Assembly: GCA_902514615.1 (NCBI GenBank)
Contig: CABXRG010000002.1
Location: 32,537 to 96,536 of the forward strand
Reading direction: 5' to 3'
Source of the DNA: an uncultured Bacteroidota bacterium
GTDB lineage: Bacteria; Bacteroidota; Bacteroidia; Flavobacteriales; Flavobacteriaceae
Length of the DNA: 64,000 bases
In this document: positions 20,310-29,141 of the stretch, piece after piece
Layout: each line of letters opens with the position of its first letter
Position numbering within the stretch: the first letter of the stretch is position 1
Translations under genes and position numbers: made by a program
Notes under the pieces: generated by a model
Databases searched by the model: none
The model's input: the letters and a program-made list of their open reading frames with translations, nothing else
What the model was told of the DNA's origin: nothing

Positions 20310-21302
20310 ATGGCAATTTTAAACTTCCAAAAACCAGATAAAGTAATCATGATAGATTCTACGGAGTCTCATGGTAAATTTGAATTTAGACCTCTTGAAC
20401 CAGGATATGGTTTAACTATAGGTAATGCTCTTAGAAGAGTTTTATTATCATCTTTAGAAGGTTATGCATTTACTTCTGTTAAAATAGAAGGCGTAGACCA
20501 TGAATTTTCTACTATAGAAGGTGTTGTCGAGGATGTAACAGAAATCATTCTTAATATAAAACAGATAAGACTTAAAAGACAAATTGATGATGTTGAAAAT
20601 GAAAAAATAACTGTTGTTGTTGGTAATCAGAAAGTTTTAAAAGCTTCAGATCTTCAAAAGTTTATTTCTGGTTTTCAAATCTTAAATCCAGATTTAGTGA
20701 TTTGTAGTTTAGAAAAGAATGTAAAACTTTCAATTGAGCTAAATATTGAAAAAGGTAGAGGATATGTGCCTGCTGAAGAAAATAAAAAGCAAGGTGAATC
20801 TATCGGAGCAATTGCAATTGATTCTATATATACGCCCATCAAGAACGTCAAGTTTGATATTGAAAACTATAGAGTTGAACAAAAGACTGACTATGAAAAG
20901 TTAGTTTTTGAGATTGTTACGGATGGTTCTATACATCCAAAAGATGCTCTTACTGAAGCAGCTAAAATCTTAATTCATCACTTCATGTTATTTTCAGATG
21001 AGTTAATAACATTAGAAGCTGATGAAATTGCTCAATCTGAGACTTATGATGAAGAATCTCTTCACATGAGACAGCTCTTAAAAACTAAACTTATAGATAT
21101 GGACTTATCTGTTAGAGCATTAAATTGTTTGAAAGCTGCAGAAGTTGATACATTAGGAGACCTAGTTTCATTTAATAAAAATGATTTAATGAAGTTTAGA
21201 AACTTTGGTAGAAAGTCTCTAACAGAATTAGAAGAGTTAGTAATACTTAAAGGTCTTTCATTTGGTATGGATCTTTCAAAATATAAATTAGACAAAGATT
21301 AA
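20310..21302 (+). CDS. rpoA: RNA polymerase subunit alpha
   Basis: Alpha dimerises to scaffold beta and beta-prime, and its C-terminal domain contacts upstream DNA and regulators. The 330 residues contain the N-terminal domain ([20 protein letters not shown]; to about residue 235), a linker, and the C-terminal helix-hairpin-helix domain ([20 protein letters not shown] and [14 protein letters not shown]). It stands in the usual rpsD-rpoA-rplQ order. Confidence 0.99.
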   Translation: MAILNFQKPDKVIMIDSTESHGKFEFRPLEPGYGLTIGNALRRVLLSSLEGYAFTSVKIEGVDHEFSTIEGVVEDVTEIILNIKQIRLKRQIDDVENEKITVVVGNQKVLKASDLQKFISGFQILNPDLVICSLEKNVKLSIELNIEKGRGYVPAEENKKQGESIGAIAIDSIYTPIKNVKFDIENYRVEQKTDYEKLVFEIVTDGSIHPKDALTEAAKILIHHFMLFSDELITLEADEIAQSETYDEESLHMRQLLKTKLIDMDLSVRALNCLKAAEVDTLGDLVSFNKNDLMKFRNFGRKSLTELEELVILKGLSFGMDLSKYKLDKD

Positions 21303-21312
21303 ATATTAAATA

Positions 21313-21738
21313 ATGAGACACGGTAAGAAAAATATTAAACTTGGAAGAAAAACTGCTCATAGAAAAGCTATGCTTGCTAATATGGCTATTTCTTTATTAG
21401 AGCACAAGAGAATTACTACAAGTTCAACAAAAGCTAAAGCCTTAAAAATATTTATTGAGCCATTAATTACTAAATCTAAGAATGACAATGTTCATAATAG
21501 AAGATTATGTTTTAGTAAGCTAAGAAACAAATTAGGTGTTCAAATTTTATTTGATGAAATTTCAAAAAAGATTGCAGATAGGCCAGGTGGTTATACAAGA
21601 ATTATCAAATTAGGTAACAGATTAGGTGATAATGCATCTATGGCTATGATTGAATTAGTTGACTTTAATAATACTTATAACAGCTCTCCTTCATCTGTAG
21701 AAGTTGAAGAGCCAGTTGCAGAACCTAGCTCTGAATAG
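21313..21738 (+). CDS. rplQ: 50S ribosomal protein L17
   Basis: L17 lies near the tunnel exit. The core is [20 protein letters not shown] and [20 protein letters not shown] followed by [16 protein letters not shown]. At 141 residues it carries a C-terminal extension of about 20 residues rich in Ser, Glu, Val and Pro, an acidic tail frequent in Bacteroidota L17. It is the last gene of the run and is followed by a strong terminator. Confidence 0.99.
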   Translation: MRHGKKNIKLGRKTAHRKAMLANMAISLLEHKRITTSSTKAKALKIFIEPLITKSKNDNVHNRRLCFSKLRNKLGVQILFDEISKKIADRPGGYTRIIKLGNRLGDNASMAMIELVDFNNTYNSSPSSVEVEEPVAEPSSE

Positions 21739-21760
21739 TCATCTTAAAAAGTAATTAACA

Positions 21761-21794
21761 AAAGGATATATGTTTTTTCATATATCCTTTTTTT
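21761..21794 (+). terminator. Terminator of the ribosomal superoperon
   Basis: AAAGGATATATG (21761-21772) pairs perfectly with CATATATCCTTT (21779-21790) around a six-T loop and is followed by more T, a 12-bp intrinsic terminator. The flanking A and T runs would also allow some function on the minus strand. Confidence 0.85.
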
Positions 21795-21814
21795 GTTTAA
21801 TTTTACTTTCCGAA

Positions 21815-22909
21815 ATGTCCAATGTAAAAAGAAAAAAAGGTCTAGTCCTATTAGCTGATGGTACTACTTTTTATGGTCGTTCTGCTGGGATTGAAGGCAC
21901 GTCTTACGGTGAAATTTGTTTTAATACTGGAGTAACTGGTTATCAGGAAATATTTACTGATCCTTCTTACTATGGCCAAATCATGGTTACAACCACCTCT
22001 CATATTGGAAATTATGGTATTAAGATGTCTGAATCTCAATCCAAAAAAATATTTATTAGTGGGTTAATTTGTAAATCATTTAGTTCCGTTAACTCTAGAT
22101 CTAACTCCGAATCATTAAAGAAGTGGTTTCAATCAAATAATCTTGTCACTTTGTGTGATATAGATACTAGAGCATTAGTGAGGTACATTAGGGATAATGG
22201 TGCCATGAATGTAGCAATCACTACAGAGATCGATAAAATTGACGATATACAGAAGACATTAAAAGATTTTCCAGTTATGGATGGTTTAGAGTTAGCATCA
22301 AAAGTGTCAACTAATAGGCCTTATGAGTACGGTAATAGTAATTCTGAAATAAGACTAGCTGTAATTGACCTTGGTATAAAGAAAAATATACTGGATAATT
22401 TTTCTAAAAGAAATATTTTTATGAAAGTTTTTCCTTTAGACACTAATCTCGAAGAAATGTTAGAATTTAAACCAAATGGGTTTTTTCTTTCAAATGGACC
22501 TGGAGATCCTCAACCTTTAACAAAGGTCATTAATACTACTAAACAAATACTTGATAAAGACTATCCTTTATTTGGAATATGTCTTGGTCACCAAGTTATA
22601 GCTCTTGCTAATGGAATTAAAACCTATAAAATGTTTAATGGACATAGAGGTATAAATCATCCTGTTTTAAATTTAAATACAGGAAAGGGTGAAATAACAT
22701 CTCAGAACCATGGATTCGCTGTTGATTATGATACAGCTATATCAAATAAATCCGTAAAAATATCACATAAGCATCTAAATGATCAAACAGTAGCTGGTCT
22801 TGAGATAAAAGGAAAAAAGTGTTTTTCTGTTCAATACCATCCAGAAGCAGGACCTGGTCCTAATGACGGAAATTATCTTTTTGATCAATTTTTAACTAAA
22901 CTTAAATAA
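21815..22909 (+). CDS. carA: Carbamoyl-phosphate synthase small subunit (glutaminase)
   Basis: CarA hydrolyses glutamine and feeds ammonia to CarB for carbamoyl phosphate, the precursor of pyrimidines and arginine. The ATG at 21815 yields 364 residues starting [19 protein letters not shown]; an upstream start at 21770 would run through the terminator stem and is rejected. The N-terminal domain shows [15 protein letters not shown] and the amidotransferase domain has the nucleophile Cys256 in GICLGHQ and the [10 protein letters not shown] motif. It lies one base before eno; the partner carB is 25 kb away. The 20 bases between terminator and start hold only a weak promoter-like TAATTTTA (21798-21805). 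Confidence 0.97.
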   Translation: MSNVKRKKGLVLLADGTTFYGRSAGIEGTSYGEICFNTGVTGYQEIFTDPSYYGQIMVTTTSHIGNYGIKMSESQSKKIFISGLICKSFSSVNSRSNSESLKKWFQSNNLVTLCDIDTRALVRYIRDNGAMNVAITTEIDKIDDIQKTLKDFPVMDGLELASKVSTNRPYEYGNSNSEIRLAVIDLGIKKNILDNFSKRNIFMKVFPLDTNLEEMLEFKPNGFFLSNGPGDPQPLTKVINTTKQILDKDYPLFGICLGHQVIALANGIKTYKMFNGHRGINHPVLNLNTGKGEITSQNHGFAVDYDTAISNKSVKISHKHLNDQTVAGLEIKGKKCFSVQYHPEAGPGPNDGNYLFDQFLTKLK

Positions 22910-22910
22910 C

Positions 22911-24203
22911 ATGACTAAAATAAGAGCTATAGTTGCTAGACAAATTTTTGATTCAAGAGGAAATCCTACTGTTGAAACTGATGTTATAACAACAAATGGT
23001 ATTATGGGAAGAGCTGCTGTTCCGTCAGGAGCCTCAACTGGCCAACATGAAGCTGTAGAGCTTAGAGATGGTACTAATAATTATATGGGAAAGTCTGTTT
23101 ATAAAGCTGTAAAAAATGTAAATGATATAATTTTTAAAGAACTAGAACATTTATCTGTATTTGATCAATCTTTAATAGATTCAAAGATGATAAGCTTAGA
23201 TAATACTCCAAACAAATCTAAGCTCGGTGCTAATGCAATTTTATCAGTTTCCTTAGCTGTTTCAAAAGCTGCAGCACTTGAAAAAAATATTTCACTTTTT
23301 AAATATTTGGGTAATGAAAATTCAAATGTCCTTCCAGTTCCTTTAATGAATATAATAAACGGTGGTAGCCACTCTGATTCTCCAATTTCATTTCAGGAAT
23401 TTATGATTGTGCCAGTTGGAGCTTCAAGCTTTAGTCATGCACTTCAAATAGGTAATGAGGTGTTTCATAATTTAAAATCCATTCTTAAGTCCAGAGGTCT
23501 TTCAACAGCAGTTGGCGATGAGGGAGGATTTGCTCCAGATTTAGATGGAACAGATGATGCTATTACAACGATAATCCAAGCAGTGGAAAAAGCAGGATAT
23601 CAGATGAAAAAAGATGTTATGATTGCTCTTGATTGTGCTGCATCTGAATTTTATAAAGACAATCTTTATGATTATTCAATATTTGAAAAAAACAATACTT
23701 CTCGATTAACTTCAGCTGAACAAGTTGACTTTTTGGTCGATCTTTGTAACAAATATCCTATAATTTCAATTGAAGATGGAATGGATGAAGATGATTGGGA
23801 TGGGTGGAAGCTACTAACAGACAAGATTGGTGATAAAGTTCAATTAGTTGGTGATGATCTTTTTGTTACGGATATTTCTAGATTATCCAAAGGAATCAAT
23901 GAGAAAATAGGTAATTCTATTTTGATAAAGTTTAATCAAGTTGGATCATTAACTGAAACAATTTCTTCTATAAATCTTGCTTCTGAAAATAACTTTACCT
24001 CAGTAATCTCTCATAGATCTGGAGAAACAGAGGATTCTACAATTGCAGACTTATGTGTTGCCTTTAATACAGGTCAAATAAAAACTGGTTCAATGTCTAG
24101 GAGTGATAGAATGTCTAAGTATAACCAATTACTAAGAATTGAAGAAGAACTTGGAGATAAATCTAAATATCTTGGAAAAAGTGCCTTTAATTTGAACCTT
24201 TAG
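22911..24203 (+). CDS. eno: Enolase
   Basis: Enolase interconverts 2-phosphoglycerate and phosphoenolpyruvate in glycolysis and gluconeogenesis. The 430 residues match the family. Visible are the N-terminal [28 protein letters not shown], the metal-site stretch [11 protein letters not shown], the general-base Lys340 in [11 protein letters not shown], and [16 protein letters not shown]. One base separates it from carA, so the two are probably on one transcript, an order common in flavobacteria. Confidence 0.99.
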   Translation: MTKIRAIVARQIFDSRGNPTVETDVITTNGIMGRAAVPSGASTGQHEAVELRDGTNNYMGKSVYKAVKNVNDIIFKELEHLSVFDQSLIDSKMISLDNTPNKSKLGANAILSVSLAVSKAAALEKNISLFKYLGNENSNVLPVPLMNIINGGSHSDSPISFQEFMIVPVGASSFSHALQIGNEVFHNLKSILKSRGLSTAVGDEGGFAPDLDGTDDAITTIIQAVEKAGYQMKKDVMIALDCAASEFYKDNLYDYSIFEKNNTSRLTSAEQVDFLVDLCNKYPIISIEDGMDEDDWDGWKLLTDKIGDKVQLVGDDLFVTDISRLSKGINEKIGNSILIKFNQVGSLTETISSINLASENNFTSVISHRSGETEDSTIADLCVAFNTGQIKTGSMSRSDRMSKYNQLLRIEEELGDKSKYLGKSAFNLNL

Positions 24204-24246
24204 AAATTTAAATTTTATTTAATTTTTTTCTTAACTGCAGGTAATC

Positions 24247-24254
24247 TAAATTTG
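24247..24254 (+). promoter_or_regulatory. Promoter -7 box upstream of gltA
   Basis: TAAATTTG in the 67-base gap between eno and gltA, 16 bases before the gltA ATG, so the predicted leader is only about ten bases. Confidence 0.6.
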
Positions 24255-24270
24255 TGTAAACACTTAATTG

Positions 24271-25566
24271 ATGGATAAAACTGCAAAAATTGAATTTAAC
24301 GGCAAGTCTTATACTTTTCCTGTTATAACAGGGTCAGAAAATGAAGAAGCAATTGATATTAAGAATTTAAGATCTGAAGTAGGTCTCATTACTTATGATC
24401 CTGGCTACAAGAATACAGGTCATTGTATTAGTAATATAACATATCTTGACGGGGAAAATGGAATTCTCAGATATAGAGGTTATTCAGTTGAAGAATTATG
24501 TCAAAAAAAATCATTTCTTGAGGTTACATATTTATTAATTTTTGGCGATTTACCATCTCAAGCTCAAATTGAAAAATTTCAAAATGATATTAGAGAAGAA
24601 TCACTTGTTGATGAAGACTTAAAACAAATCTTTAAAAGCTTTCCTAAATCTGCTCATCCAATGGGTGTTTTATCATCTTTAACTTCTGCTTTAATAGCAT
24701 TTAATCCTCAGAATGAAACAAAAATTTCTTTGAAAGGTGAAGATGATATTTCTATAGATGATAAAATGTATTTATCTACGGTAAGACTTCTTGCCAAGTT
24801 TCCAATTATGTCTTCTTGGACTTTGCGTAAGATTAAGGGGCTACCTTTAAATTACAGTAATAATAAGCTTTCCTACACTGAAAATATTGCATACATGATG
24901 TTTGCGAAACCTAATCAAGAATATATTCAAAATGATATTATAGTTAATGCACTTAATACTCTTTTAATACTTCATGCTGATCATGAACAAAATTGCTCTA
25001 CTTCAACTGTAAGAATAGTTGGATCATCATATGCCGGATTGTATGCCTCTATTTCAGCTGGAATTTCAGCTTTATGGGGAAGACTTCATGGTGGCGCAAA
25101 TCAGGCTGTTATCGAAATGCTAGAGCTTATAAAGAACGACAACTCGGATATTGATAAATATCTTAATAAGGCTAAAGATAAATCTGACCCTTTCAGATTA
25201 ATGGGATTTGGTCATAGAGTTTATAAAAATTTTGATCCAAGAGCAAAAATTATTAAGAAAGCTGCTGACCAGGTTTTAAATGATTTAGGTATCGATGATC
25301 CAATTCTTGATATTGCTAAATCAATTGAAAAAAAGGCTTTAAATGATGAGTATTTTATCCAAAAGAAATTATATCCAAATGTAGATTTCTATTCAGGTAT
25401 TATTTACAGGGCATTGGGTATCCCAACTGATATGTTTACGGTAATGTTTGCTCTAGGTAGGATACCGGGATGGATAGCTCAATGGAAAGAAATGAGAGAT
25501 TCTAATAATCCAATAGGTAGACCACGACAAGTCTACAATGGTCCAACTCATAGAACAATTTCATAA
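24271..25566 (+). CDS. gltA: Citrate synthase
   Basis: Condenses acetyl-CoA and oxaloacetate to citrate, entering the TCA cycle. The ATG at 24271 gives 431 residues (MDKTAKIEFNGKSYTFPVI); the TTG one codon earlier is less likely. The active-site segments are intact: ILHADHEQNCSTSTVR, LWGRLHGGANQAVIEML with the catalytic His, and GFGHRVYKNFDPRAK with the second His and an Arg. The size and N-terminal beta domain point to the hexameric, NADH-sensitive type. It has its own promoter and is followed by argS after 8 bases. Confidence 0.98.
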   Translation: MDKTAKIEFNGKSYTFPVITGSENEEAIDIKNLRSEVGLITYDPGYKNTGHCISNITYLDGENGILRYRGYSVEELCQKKSFLEVTYLLIFGDLPSQAQIEKFQNDIREESLVDEDLKQIFKSFPKSAHPMGVLSSLTSALIAFNPQNETKISLKGEDDISIDDKMYLSTVRLLAKFPIMSSWTLRKIKGLPLNYSNNKLSYTENIAYMMFAKPNQEYIQNDIIVNALNTLLILHADHEQNCSTSTVRIVGSSYAGLYASISAGISALWGRLHGGANQAVIEMLELIKNDNSDIDKYLNKAKDKSDPFRLMGFGHRVYKNFDPRAKIIKKAADQVLNDLGIDDPILDIAKSIEKKALNDEYFIQKKLYPNVDFYSGIIYRALGIPTDMFTVMFALGRIPGWIAQWKEMRDSNNPIGRPRQVYNGPTHRTIS

Positions 25567-25574
25567 AATATCAG

Positions 25575-27347
25575 ATGGAAATCAAATCAGAGATTTCAAA
25601 TTTAACTTCTAATTTTTTAAATAAAAATTATGCTATTAAAGTTGAAAAAATTGAAATCCAAAATACTAAAAAAGATTTTGTAGGTGATTTTACTATAGTT
25701 CTTTTTCCTTTTTTTAAGTTGATCAGTAAAAATCAAATATCAAAACTTGGAATATTACTAGGAGAAAATTTAATTGAAAATTCAGTCAATTTTACTGATT
25801 ACAATATCGTTGGTGGATTTTTAAATCTCACAGTTTCAGATAGATACTATATAGATTTTTTAGATACTATTAAAGATGATTTAAATTTTGGTAAATCTGA
25901 AGGTAAAAATGAAACTTATATTGTTGAGTTTTCATCTCCAAATACAAACAAACCTCTTCACTTGGGTCACATAAGGAATAATCTATTAGGTTACTCTATT
26001 TCTAAAATTTTGGAAGCTAATGGAAAAAAAGTTCAAAAGGTTCAAATAATTAATGACCGTGGTATTCATATCTGTAAATCCATGGTTGCATGGAAAAAAT
26101 TTGCACAAGGAGCTACTCCTGAATCTGAAAATATTAAAGGAGATAAATTCGTTGGTGATTACTATATAATGTTTGATAAAATTCATAAAGATCAAATGAA
26201 GCAACTTATTGATTCTGGCATCGACAAGGATGCTGCTGCTGAAAATACTGAGATAATGAAAGCTGCAAAACAAGAGTTAATGAATTGGGAAGACAATATT
26301 AAAGAAACTAGGCAGGTTTGGAAAATGATGAATGATTGGGTGTATGATGGATTTGAGAAGACATATGAGTTGCTTGGTGTGTCTTTTGATAAAAACTATT
26401 ATGAAAGTGAAACCTATCTCTTGGGAAAAAATATAATGGAGGAAGGTCTTAAAAAAAATGTATTATACAAAAGAGAAGATTCTTCTGTTTGGATTAATCT
26501 TGATAATGAAGGCCTCGATGAAAAACTTTTATTGAGATCTGATGGCACTTCAGTTTATATGACTCAAGATCTAGGAACAGCAGTTCAAAGAATTGCAGAT
26601 AATTCTAATGTTAGAGGTATGATTTATACTGTAGGTAATGAACAAGATTATCATTTTAAAGTACTCTTTAAAATATTAAAGAGATTAGGATACGATTGGG
26701 CTGATAACTTATTTCATTTAAGTTATGGTATGGTTGATCTTCCTTCAGGTAAAATGAAGAGTAGAGAAGGTACTGTTGTAGATGCAGATGACTTAATATA
26801 CAATCTTATTGATACTGTTAAAGAAACTACCGAAAGTTTAGATAAGTATAAATCAAATAATGAAATTCTAGATTTTGATGAATATAAGAAAATAGCATTA
26901 GGGGCACTTAAATATTATATTTTAAAAGTTGATCCTAAGAAGAATATTTTATTTAATCCTGAAGAGTCAATTGATTTAAGTGGTAATACTGGACCATTTA
27001 TTCAGTATGCTTATGTTAGAATTCAATCAATATTAAAAAAAGTAAATAAAGATATTTTAATAGACAAGGACTATCAGCTTAATGAAAAGGAGAAAGAAGT
27101 TCTAAAAATAATTTATGAATATCCTTCTGTAATTCTTGGTTCATACAAAGAGCTTTCACCTGCACTTATTGCAAATTATCTATATGATCTAGTTAAAAAT
27201 TATAATTCGCTTTATCAGAATTACCATATATTAAATTCGGAAACTAAAGAATCGACTTCTGTACGGTTAATTATTTCTCAAAAAACAAGCCACATAATAG
27301 AATCTTCTTGTGATCTATTAGGTATTGATTTACCAAACAAAATGTAA
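25575..27347 (+). CDS. argS: Arginyl-tRNA synthetase
   Basis: Class I enzyme that charges tRNA-Arg. The 590 residues contain the N-terminal Arg-S domain, the HIGH-type motif in SSPNTNKPLHLGHIRNN, the KMSK-like loop GKMKSREGTVV, and a C-terminal DALR anticodon-binding domain with GPFIQYAYVRIQSIL. ATG at 25575 gives a normal N-terminus. It is probably transcribed with gltA. Its stop codon runs straight into the A tract that forms the U tail of the opposing proteorhodopsin terminator. Confidence 0.98.
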   Translation: MEIKSEISNLTSNFLNKNYAIKVEKIEIQNTKKDFVGDFTIVLFPFFKLISKNQISKLGILLGENLIENSVNFTDYNIVGGFLNLTVSDRYYIDFLDTIKDDLNFGKSEGKNETYIVEFSSPNTNKPLHLGHIRNNLLGYSISKILEANGKKVQKVQIINDRGIHICKSMVAWKKFAQGATPESENIKGDKFVGDYYIMFDKIHKDQMKQLIDSGIDKDAAAENTEIMKAAKQELMNWEDNIKETRQVWKMMNDWVYDGFEKTYELLGVSFDKNYYESETYLLGKNIMEEGLKKNVLYKREDSSVWINLDNEGLDEKLLLRSDGTSVYMTQDLGTAVQRIADNSNVRGMIYTVGNEQDYHFKVLFKILKRLGYDWADNLFHLSYGMVDLPSGKMKSREGTVVDADDLIYNLIDTVKETTESLDKYKSNNEILDFDEYKKIALGALKYYILKVDPKKNILFNPEESIDLSGNTGPFIQYAYVRIQSILKKVNKDILIDKDYQLNEKEKEVLKIIYEYPSVILGSYKELSPALIANYLYDLVKNYNSLYQNYHILNSETKESTSVRLIISQKTSHIIESSCDLLGIDLPNKM

Positions 27348-27374
27348 AAAAAAAGTCACCCGAAGGTGACTTTT
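27346..27374 (-). terminator. Bidirectional terminator, UUCG tetraloop, between argS and proteorhodopsin
   Basis: AAAAGTCACC (27351-27360) and GGTGACTTTT (27365-27374) form a perfect 10-bp stem. On the minus strand the loop is TTCG closed by C-G, the extra-stable UUCG tetraloop, and nine U follow, so it is a strong terminator for proteorhodopsin. On the plus strand the loop is CGAA with four U, serving argS. The U tail overlaps the argS stop codon by two bases. Confidence 0.9.
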
Positions 27375-27393
27375 AAACTTTTTGAGTGTTAAA

Positions 27394-28110
27394 TTACTTA
27401 GATACAGCAAGGTTATACACAACAAGACCGAAACCGATTTTGTTAACTGCATCACCAATGTTATAGATAACATCCATTTGACCTGCAAGGCCACTAAACA
27501 ATCCACTATACCATCCGTCAGTACCAGCCATATATCCAATTGGATAAATAGCCCAACCTATGAATACGAATTTAACTAGCATTTTATGTGCACTCTCAAC
27601 GTTACCACCTGCAGATTTTGCAAGTTTTGCTGCGCCACCCATAGCAACTTCATGAAGTATCAAGAAGTAAGCTATACCTGATGCTAGACCCCATAATTGA
27701 GCATCTAGTCCCATTATACCTGCCTCACCGAAGTATCCAGTGACAAGCATAATGACTGAAAGAGCAATTAATTTCCATAACAGGCTTTTAGAAGCGCCTG
27801 ATGGCTTTAAAATTAGATAGAACTCAACACACATTAGTGGAACAGTTAATATCCAATCTACATATCTGTAAGCGGTTGTTATATCGCCTTCCATTGCAGC
27901 ATTTCTCATATAGTAATAATGAAGAGCTGCTATAGCAGTAATAAGAGCTGAAACAAGCATAGAAGTTTTCCACTTATCAGCTACTAAATTCATAGCATTG
28001 AAAAAGAAAAGAGTTGCCGCAAACATTGCCGCAAAACCAATCCAAAAAGTGAAATCTGTCAAGCTTAAATCAGTTGCTAAAACTGGTAAAATACTTAATA
28101 AATTTTCCAT
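27394..28110 (-). CDS. Proteorhodopsin, green-tuned light-driven proton pump
   Basis: Seven-helix retinal protein of 238 residues that exports protons on illumination. The helix C motif is Asp85-Thr89-Glu96 (RYVDWILTVPLMCVEF), corresponding to proteorhodopsin D97/T101/E108: Schiff-base proton acceptor and carboxylate donor, hence an outward pump rather than an NQ sodium pump or NTQ chloride pump. Met93 is the spectral tuning position (Leu/Met green, Gln blue). Lys224 (DAVNKIGFG) binds retinal; His64 matches the conserved helix B His near the acceptor. Gly141 in QLWGLASG aligns with the helix E glycine that opens a carotenoid window in xanthorhodopsin. Residues 1-14 may be a signal or short extracellular segment. 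Divergent blh upstream supplies retinal; a strong terminator follows. Base composition looks a little less AT-rich than neighbours, fitting high expression. Confidence 0.98.
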   Translation of the reverse strand: MENLLSILPVLATDLSLTDFTFWIGFAAMFAATLFFFNAMNLVADKWKTSMLVSALITAIAALHYYYMRNAAMEGDITTAYRYVDWILTVPLMCVEFYLILKPSGASKSLLWKLIALSVIMLVTGYFGEAGIMGLDAQLWGLASGIAYFLILHEVAMGGAAKLAKSAGGNVESAHKMLVKFVFIGWAIYPIGYMAGTDGWYSGLFSGLAGQMDVIYNIGDAVNKIGFGLVVYNLAVSK

Positions 28111-28218
28111 AATTAAATTAATTATTGTTTATGAAAAGTAAATTAAATAAAATAATGGATTAAAAAAAGATTATTTAAAAAAAAATCATATCTTTTTTTG
28201 CGAATATTTCAATGATTT
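28111..28218. promoter_or_regulatory. Divergent promoter region between proteorhodopsin and blh
   Basis: These 108 bases are almost entirely A and T and must hold promoters for both genes. No exact TAnnTTTG is seen on the minus strand. On the plus strand TATC followed by seven T and G (28189-28200) is the closest resemblance to the -7 box, with its T tract too long. Light or nutrient control sites cannot be named from sequence alone. Confidence 0.5.
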
Positions 28219-29103
28219 ATGAATAATATTATCAAATCAAGAATTTCTATATTTTTATTTTCTATAATTATAAGTTATTTATTATCAGATGTTTATGAAA
28301 ATATTTTAGGTTTTATCTTAATCTTATCAATTGGAGTAATTCATGGTGCTAATGACCTGTTGATAATTAAAAATTATACATTAAATAAATCTATTAATGG
28401 TCAATTTTTATACTTCTTTTATTATGTGAGTATAGTGCTTCTTGGCTTTTTATTTTTTTATGTGCTCCCAGCTTTAGCGTTAGTGTCATTTATTCTAATT
28501 TCTATCTATCATTTTGGTGAACAATATTGGGAAGTGAATCTGCGTAATACTAAAATTAATCGCACTAATAAATTATTTTTAATTATTTCTCATGGACTAA
28601 TTTTTTTCATAACCATATTTATGAATAATCTTATTACTGTTAATGAAGTTTTAACCTCATTTAATTTTATTGAGCTTAATTATTCAAGTTTACTGATTGC
28701 AATTTCTTTATTTTTAATTATATATATATTTATACTACTTAAATTCAAGAACTTAAGAAAGTTCTTATTAAATGAAATTTTATTCTTTTTCCTACTTTTT
28801 ATTTTGACAATTAATGCCACTTTAATTTATGGATTTGCTATTTATTTTATTTTTTTCCATAGTATCTTATCTATAAGAGATCAAGTAAGATTTATTTATA
28901 ATGATGATAGTAAAGAAAATATTAGAAATTATATTAAAATCTCTTTACCATATTTCTTTCTTGCCTTGTCCTTTCTCTTTGTTTTTTATTTTACTATTGA
29001 TTTAGAAAAAATAAATTTATTGCAAATACTTTTTACATTTATTGCTGCAATTACATTTCCTCATGTTATAGTAATTGAAAAAATGTATAGGCATATGAAA
29101 TAG
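28219..29103 (+). CDS. blh: Brp/Blh-family beta-carotene 15,15'-dioxygenase
   Basis: Blh cleaves beta-carotene symmetrically to two retinal molecules, the chromophore of the adjacent proteorhodopsin. The 294 residues are very hydrophobic with seven or eight membrane segments, as in the family. Family motifs seen are IHGANDL with His42, IYHFGEQ with His98, FFHSILSIRDQ with His214, and a late TFPHVIVIEKMY with His282. In the characterised marine enzyme the third His is followed four residues on by another His ligand; here that position is Ser218, so the fourth ligand may differ. ATG at 28219 lies in an AT-rich context; the short out-of-frame ATG at 28212 is ignored. Identity is supported strongly by divergence from proteorhodopsin, a common flavobacterial layout. 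Confidence 0.93.
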   Translation: MNNIIKSRISIFLFSIIISYLLSDVYENILGFILILSIGVIHGANDLLIIKNYTLNKSINGQFLYFFYYVSIVLLGFLFFYVLPALALVSFILISIYHFGEQYWEVNLRNTKINRTNKLFLIISHGLIFFITIFMNNLITVNEVLTSFNFIELNYSSLLIAISLFLIIYIFILLKFKNLRKFLLNEILFFFLLFILTINATLIYGFAIYFIFFHSILSIRDQVRFIYNDDSKENIRNYIKISLPYFFLALSFLFVFYFTIDLEKINLLQILFTFIAAITFPHVIVIEKMYRHMK

Positions 29104-29120
29104 GTTTTTAATTCAATATG

Positions 29121-29128
29121 TATATTTG
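29121..29128 (+). promoter_or_regulatory. Promoter -7 box upstream of folD
   Basis: TATATTTG matches TAnnTTTG, 14 bases before the folD ATG, within the 38-base gap after blh. It implies that folD has its own start and only a very short leader. Confidence 0.6.
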
Positions 29129-29141
29129 AAAAAATAACTCT

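Noticed and set aside
21770..21814. Longer N-terminus for carA starting inside the terminator.
   Set aside because: It would include the terminator stem, is hydrophobic and not part of the CarA family; ATG at 21815 fits.
28212..28226. Out-of-frame ATG giving a four-residue leader peptide overlapping the blh start.
   Set aside because: Too short to judge and no sign of attenuation; likely chance in AT-rich DNA.
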